Source of the DNA: Climacium dendroides | Lineage: Eukaryota > Streptophyta > Bryopsida > Hypnales > Climaciaceae | Length of the DNA stretch: 64,000 nt | Reading direction: 5' to 3' | NCBI GenBank assembly: GCA_950106755.1 | Contig: OX467087.1 | Location: 22,634,047 to 22,698,046 of the forward strand | In this document: positions 61,376-64,000 of the stretch, piece by piece | How positions within the stretch are numbered: the stretch's first letter is position 1 | Layout of the letters: every line of letters starts with the position of its first letter | Position numbers and translations under genes: made by a program | The notes under the pieces: model-generated | Database searches by the model: none | What the model was told of the DNA's origin: nothing | What the model saw: the letters and a program-made list of their open reading frames with translations, nothing else

Positions 61376-62880
61376 AAAAAAAATAGTAAGTAGACAATAG
61401 AAAAGAATGGTTCATAATACTAAATTGTTAATAAAATATTAATGGAATTGAAAGATGCCAATCCCAATAGTTCTAGTGTTGTAATAAACAATCTACAACC
61501 GATGATTTTATTTTTTTTCAAATTATTGAAAATTGAATTCAATAAAGGACTTCAAAGTTTATTTTAGAGTAGAGAATCCATAGTTGCCCGCAAACTAAAA
61601 CTCCTTATAACTTTTGACTCATTGATCAACATAGAATGATTCAAAGATTTTCATGTATATATAAAACTAGAAAATCAATTTCAAATTTTTGTTTTGGAAA
61701 AAAGTGATTTTTTCTGATCTACCCCAATTGCTTGTTTATTAAAAAAATAACATATTAGGCCATAATTTTAAACTTGTATTTTCAAATGTCCTCAATTTTA
61801 GTGCATATGAAAGATCTTCCTCATCCACATCTTTTGTTAAAGTTTGGGCCAAAAACATGGAAATCTCCAATCACACATACTTGCCCAAAATTGTTGTGTT
61901 GCCCAATTTATATAGCAAGTTTGTCTTTTAGGATTTAATCTTTGAAGAAATTTGATATTTTAAAGCCCAAAACTGCTTCAAAGTACTCAAATCCAAAGCA
62001 AGATTAAAATCTTCATCTATATTTATTCATTAATAAATCCAACAGTAGGATATTTTGGTTAACTTATTAGAATACACCCTCCCAAAATTTTAGAATAAAA
62101 GAACTTACTAATTGCAAGCATGTGATAAAAATTATGACAAGAAGTATTTTCAACTTTTCCCAAATAGTTAGGTTTCATCTTTCAAACTTTTTACACAAAA
62201 TATGTAGATCCTACAACTTGTTATTCTCCATAATATCTTAAAAAAATAAATTATGAATATATATAAAATACTTCAACAAATAGTATTTCATATTCATGTT
62301 TGAGAAAAAATAATAAAGAGAAAGAAATAGAGTATGATTCAAAATACTAAATTGTTAAGAATCTAGTTATAGAATTACAAAATTGAAAATTTTCAATCCC
62401 AATGGTTATAATGTTGAAATAAACAATCTACATTCAATGACTTTTTTTATTAAAAATATTGAAAATTGAGTTGAATGAAAGACTCCAAAGTTTATTTTAG
62501 AGTAGAGAATCCATAATTGCCCACAATCTAAAGCTCCTCATAACTTCCATCTTATCAATCAAAATGGAATGATTAAAAGCTTTATACATATATGCAAATC
62601 TAGGAAAGCAAGTTCAAATTTTTATTTCTAAAGAAAATCATTTTTTGAGTTGTTCGAAGAGCATCAAAAATTACATATCATACAATAATTTTTTAACCAT
62701 TTAGTCAAAGGTTATAAAAAAAAATTGTTGCACCTTAAAGCTACTCCTTGAGCACATATTGTGTGAAAATTTCAACTATAAAAATAAAAATTCTGTTTGT
62801 AGTGAATTGTCCAATATATCTTTATTGTCAAATAAACGCAGTTTGGTCTTTCAGGGGGTAGTTTCAATAATTTGTACTTA
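61376..62880 (+). repeat. Direct duplication of a family related to the 8539-9658 element
   Basis: 61376-61740 and 62303-62660 share blocks in order (CTAAATTGTTAA, CAATCCCAAT, AATAAACAATCTACA, CAAAGTTTATTTTAGAGTAG, GAATCCATA, ATAACTT). The second copy continues to 62880 with the arm of the fold-back element (GTCAAAGGTTATAAAA, CTTAAAGCTACTC, CAGTTTGGTCTTTCAGGGG). Confidence 0.75.
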
Positions 62881-63310
62881 AAGATATACCTAAGATTCTT
62901 TCTAAATATTATATTTTTCCTCAAATGGCGACAAAAAATCCATCATGTAGCTATTTTGGAATCAACTCCTAAAAGACTAGGTGCTCAAATTTTGAACAAC
63001 AGATGAATGCAAATACATCCTAAGCACATAGAAATTACAATGCACTTCTAAAGTTGGGTGTCAAAGGTGAGAGGGTTGTATAAAGACAATTTAAAATCAC
63101 TTGAAATTCCATCATTTTTAAGAAACCATATAAATTTTTACAAAAACAGCCTACTTGTAATCTGACCTCTACGGAGGTACACTAGGAAAACAAAAATTCC
63201 ACCTAGCCAAGCCCATCCGAACCAATCCCCCCTTGACCTTTTGCATTAACCATGGAATATTTTTTTTAAGATGATTTCTTGTTGGCTAGGTCTCTCCCCC
63301 AAAACAATTT

Positions 63311-63460
63311 CACTACTAGAAAATTTTGTTTTTCTGTTGTTTTGGTCACGTTGATCCGGTCAAAATTTGACAAAAATATGTTGAATTCAACATATTTTTG
63401 TCAAATTTTGACCGGATCAACGTGACCAAAACAACAGAAAAACAAAATTTTCTAGTAGTG
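63311..63460. mobile_element. Perfect 150-bp palindrome with CACTA ends
   Basis: The two 75-bp arms are exact inverted copies with no spacer; the centre is TTGAATTCAA at 63385/63386. The ends are CACTACTAGAAAA and TTTTCTAGTAGTG, the terminal sequence of plant CACTA (En/Spm) elements, and TTT flanks both sides as a 3-bp target duplication, the length expected for CACTA. It is far too small to code for a transposase, so it is a miniature, fully palindromic derivative. Confidence 0.93.
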
Positions 63461-63819
63461 TTTGTAGTAGGCATTCCTTGAAGTGTTTGACTTGAAAATC
63501 ATCCAAGATGGAATTTTTGTCCAAATTAAGTATTTTTTCTATCATGGAAAGATAATTTGACAAATTATATGAAATTTAAAAAAAAATATTGCCATGGGAT
63601 CTAGGCACCCCTTGAAGTTGGACAATGACTATACAATGGTTGCATAGGTGTTTAGGGGTTAATCCCTAAAGGAAGGTTCAAAGTCTTCAAATTAATTTTT
63701 TTAGGATTTTCGGAGGTTCCTATGATGTCAAATTTTACTATTGTTTTTTGAAGCTAAAAAATCTATTAGATTTCTATGAGTACATATTTTATTTCATTTG
63801 GTGCCCAAAACAAAAACGA

Positions 63820-64000
63820 TCGTGGGGTGTAGATTACTTGCTATCTCACTATTGGGATTGGGATTTTTTAACTTCATTTTAGAACTATTGACAATTTGAT
63901 TTTCCCTTTCATTTTATACCTACTAACACTTAATAATTTTTTTTAAGAATGAAAATTAATTTTTAAGTTTGAATTTTTTTCTTAGATTTTCAACTTAATT
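63820..64000 (+). repeat. Family B repeat, cut by the window end
   Basis: TCTCACTATTGGGATTG, ATTTTCCCTTTCA and ACCTACTAAC match the central part of the copies at 14990 and 50050. Confidence 0.6.

Overview
The window is nuclear DNA of a land plant. Three spliced genes are assigned from exon-by-exon reading: a class III secretory peroxidase (+, 23857-25927), a peroxisomal acyl-CoA oxidase of the ACX1 type (-, 33920-27597, 14 exons, C-terminal SKL) and cytosolic ribosomal protein S19 (+, 38524-39653, 4 exons). A fourth gene, at the left end (+, 1094-8091, about 18 exons), reads as a homologue of the animal centriole protein CEP44. A CEP44-type gene in a plant points to a lineage that still builds centrioles or basal bodies for motile sperm (bryophyte, lycophyte, fern, cycad or Ginkgo). 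I cannot fix the species; a moss or another seed-free plant fits best.

Layout: 1-1093 upstream and 5' UTR of the CEP44-like gene, with a short uORF; 1094-8091 CEP44-like gene; 8.5-23 kb a gene-free, AT-rich, repeat-dense stretch (fold-back element, several TIR mini-elements, a 90-bp tandem array hit by three insertions, an AT microsatellite); 22.5-25.9 kb a more GC-rich upstream zone and the peroxidase; 27.6-33.9 kb ACX; 36-42.3 kb RPS19 inside a cluster of about 480-bp TAAGGTA-ended elements, one ending about 220 bp before its start codon; 42.3-64 kb again AT-rich, with nested TIR elements, long inverted repeats, an unassigned gene-like island (54.56-55.42 kb) and a perfect 150-bp CACTA-ended palindrome at 63311-63460.

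The genes do not form a pathway. Peroxidase acts in the cell wall, ACX in peroxisomal beta-oxidation, RPS19 in the ribosome and the CEP44-like protein presumably at centrioles or basal bodies. The most informative features are the CEP44-like gene and the unusually readable repeat layer, in which several insertions can be compared with paralogous empty sites inside the same window. No autonomous transposase or reverse transcriptase was found; all mobile elements seen look non-autonomous.
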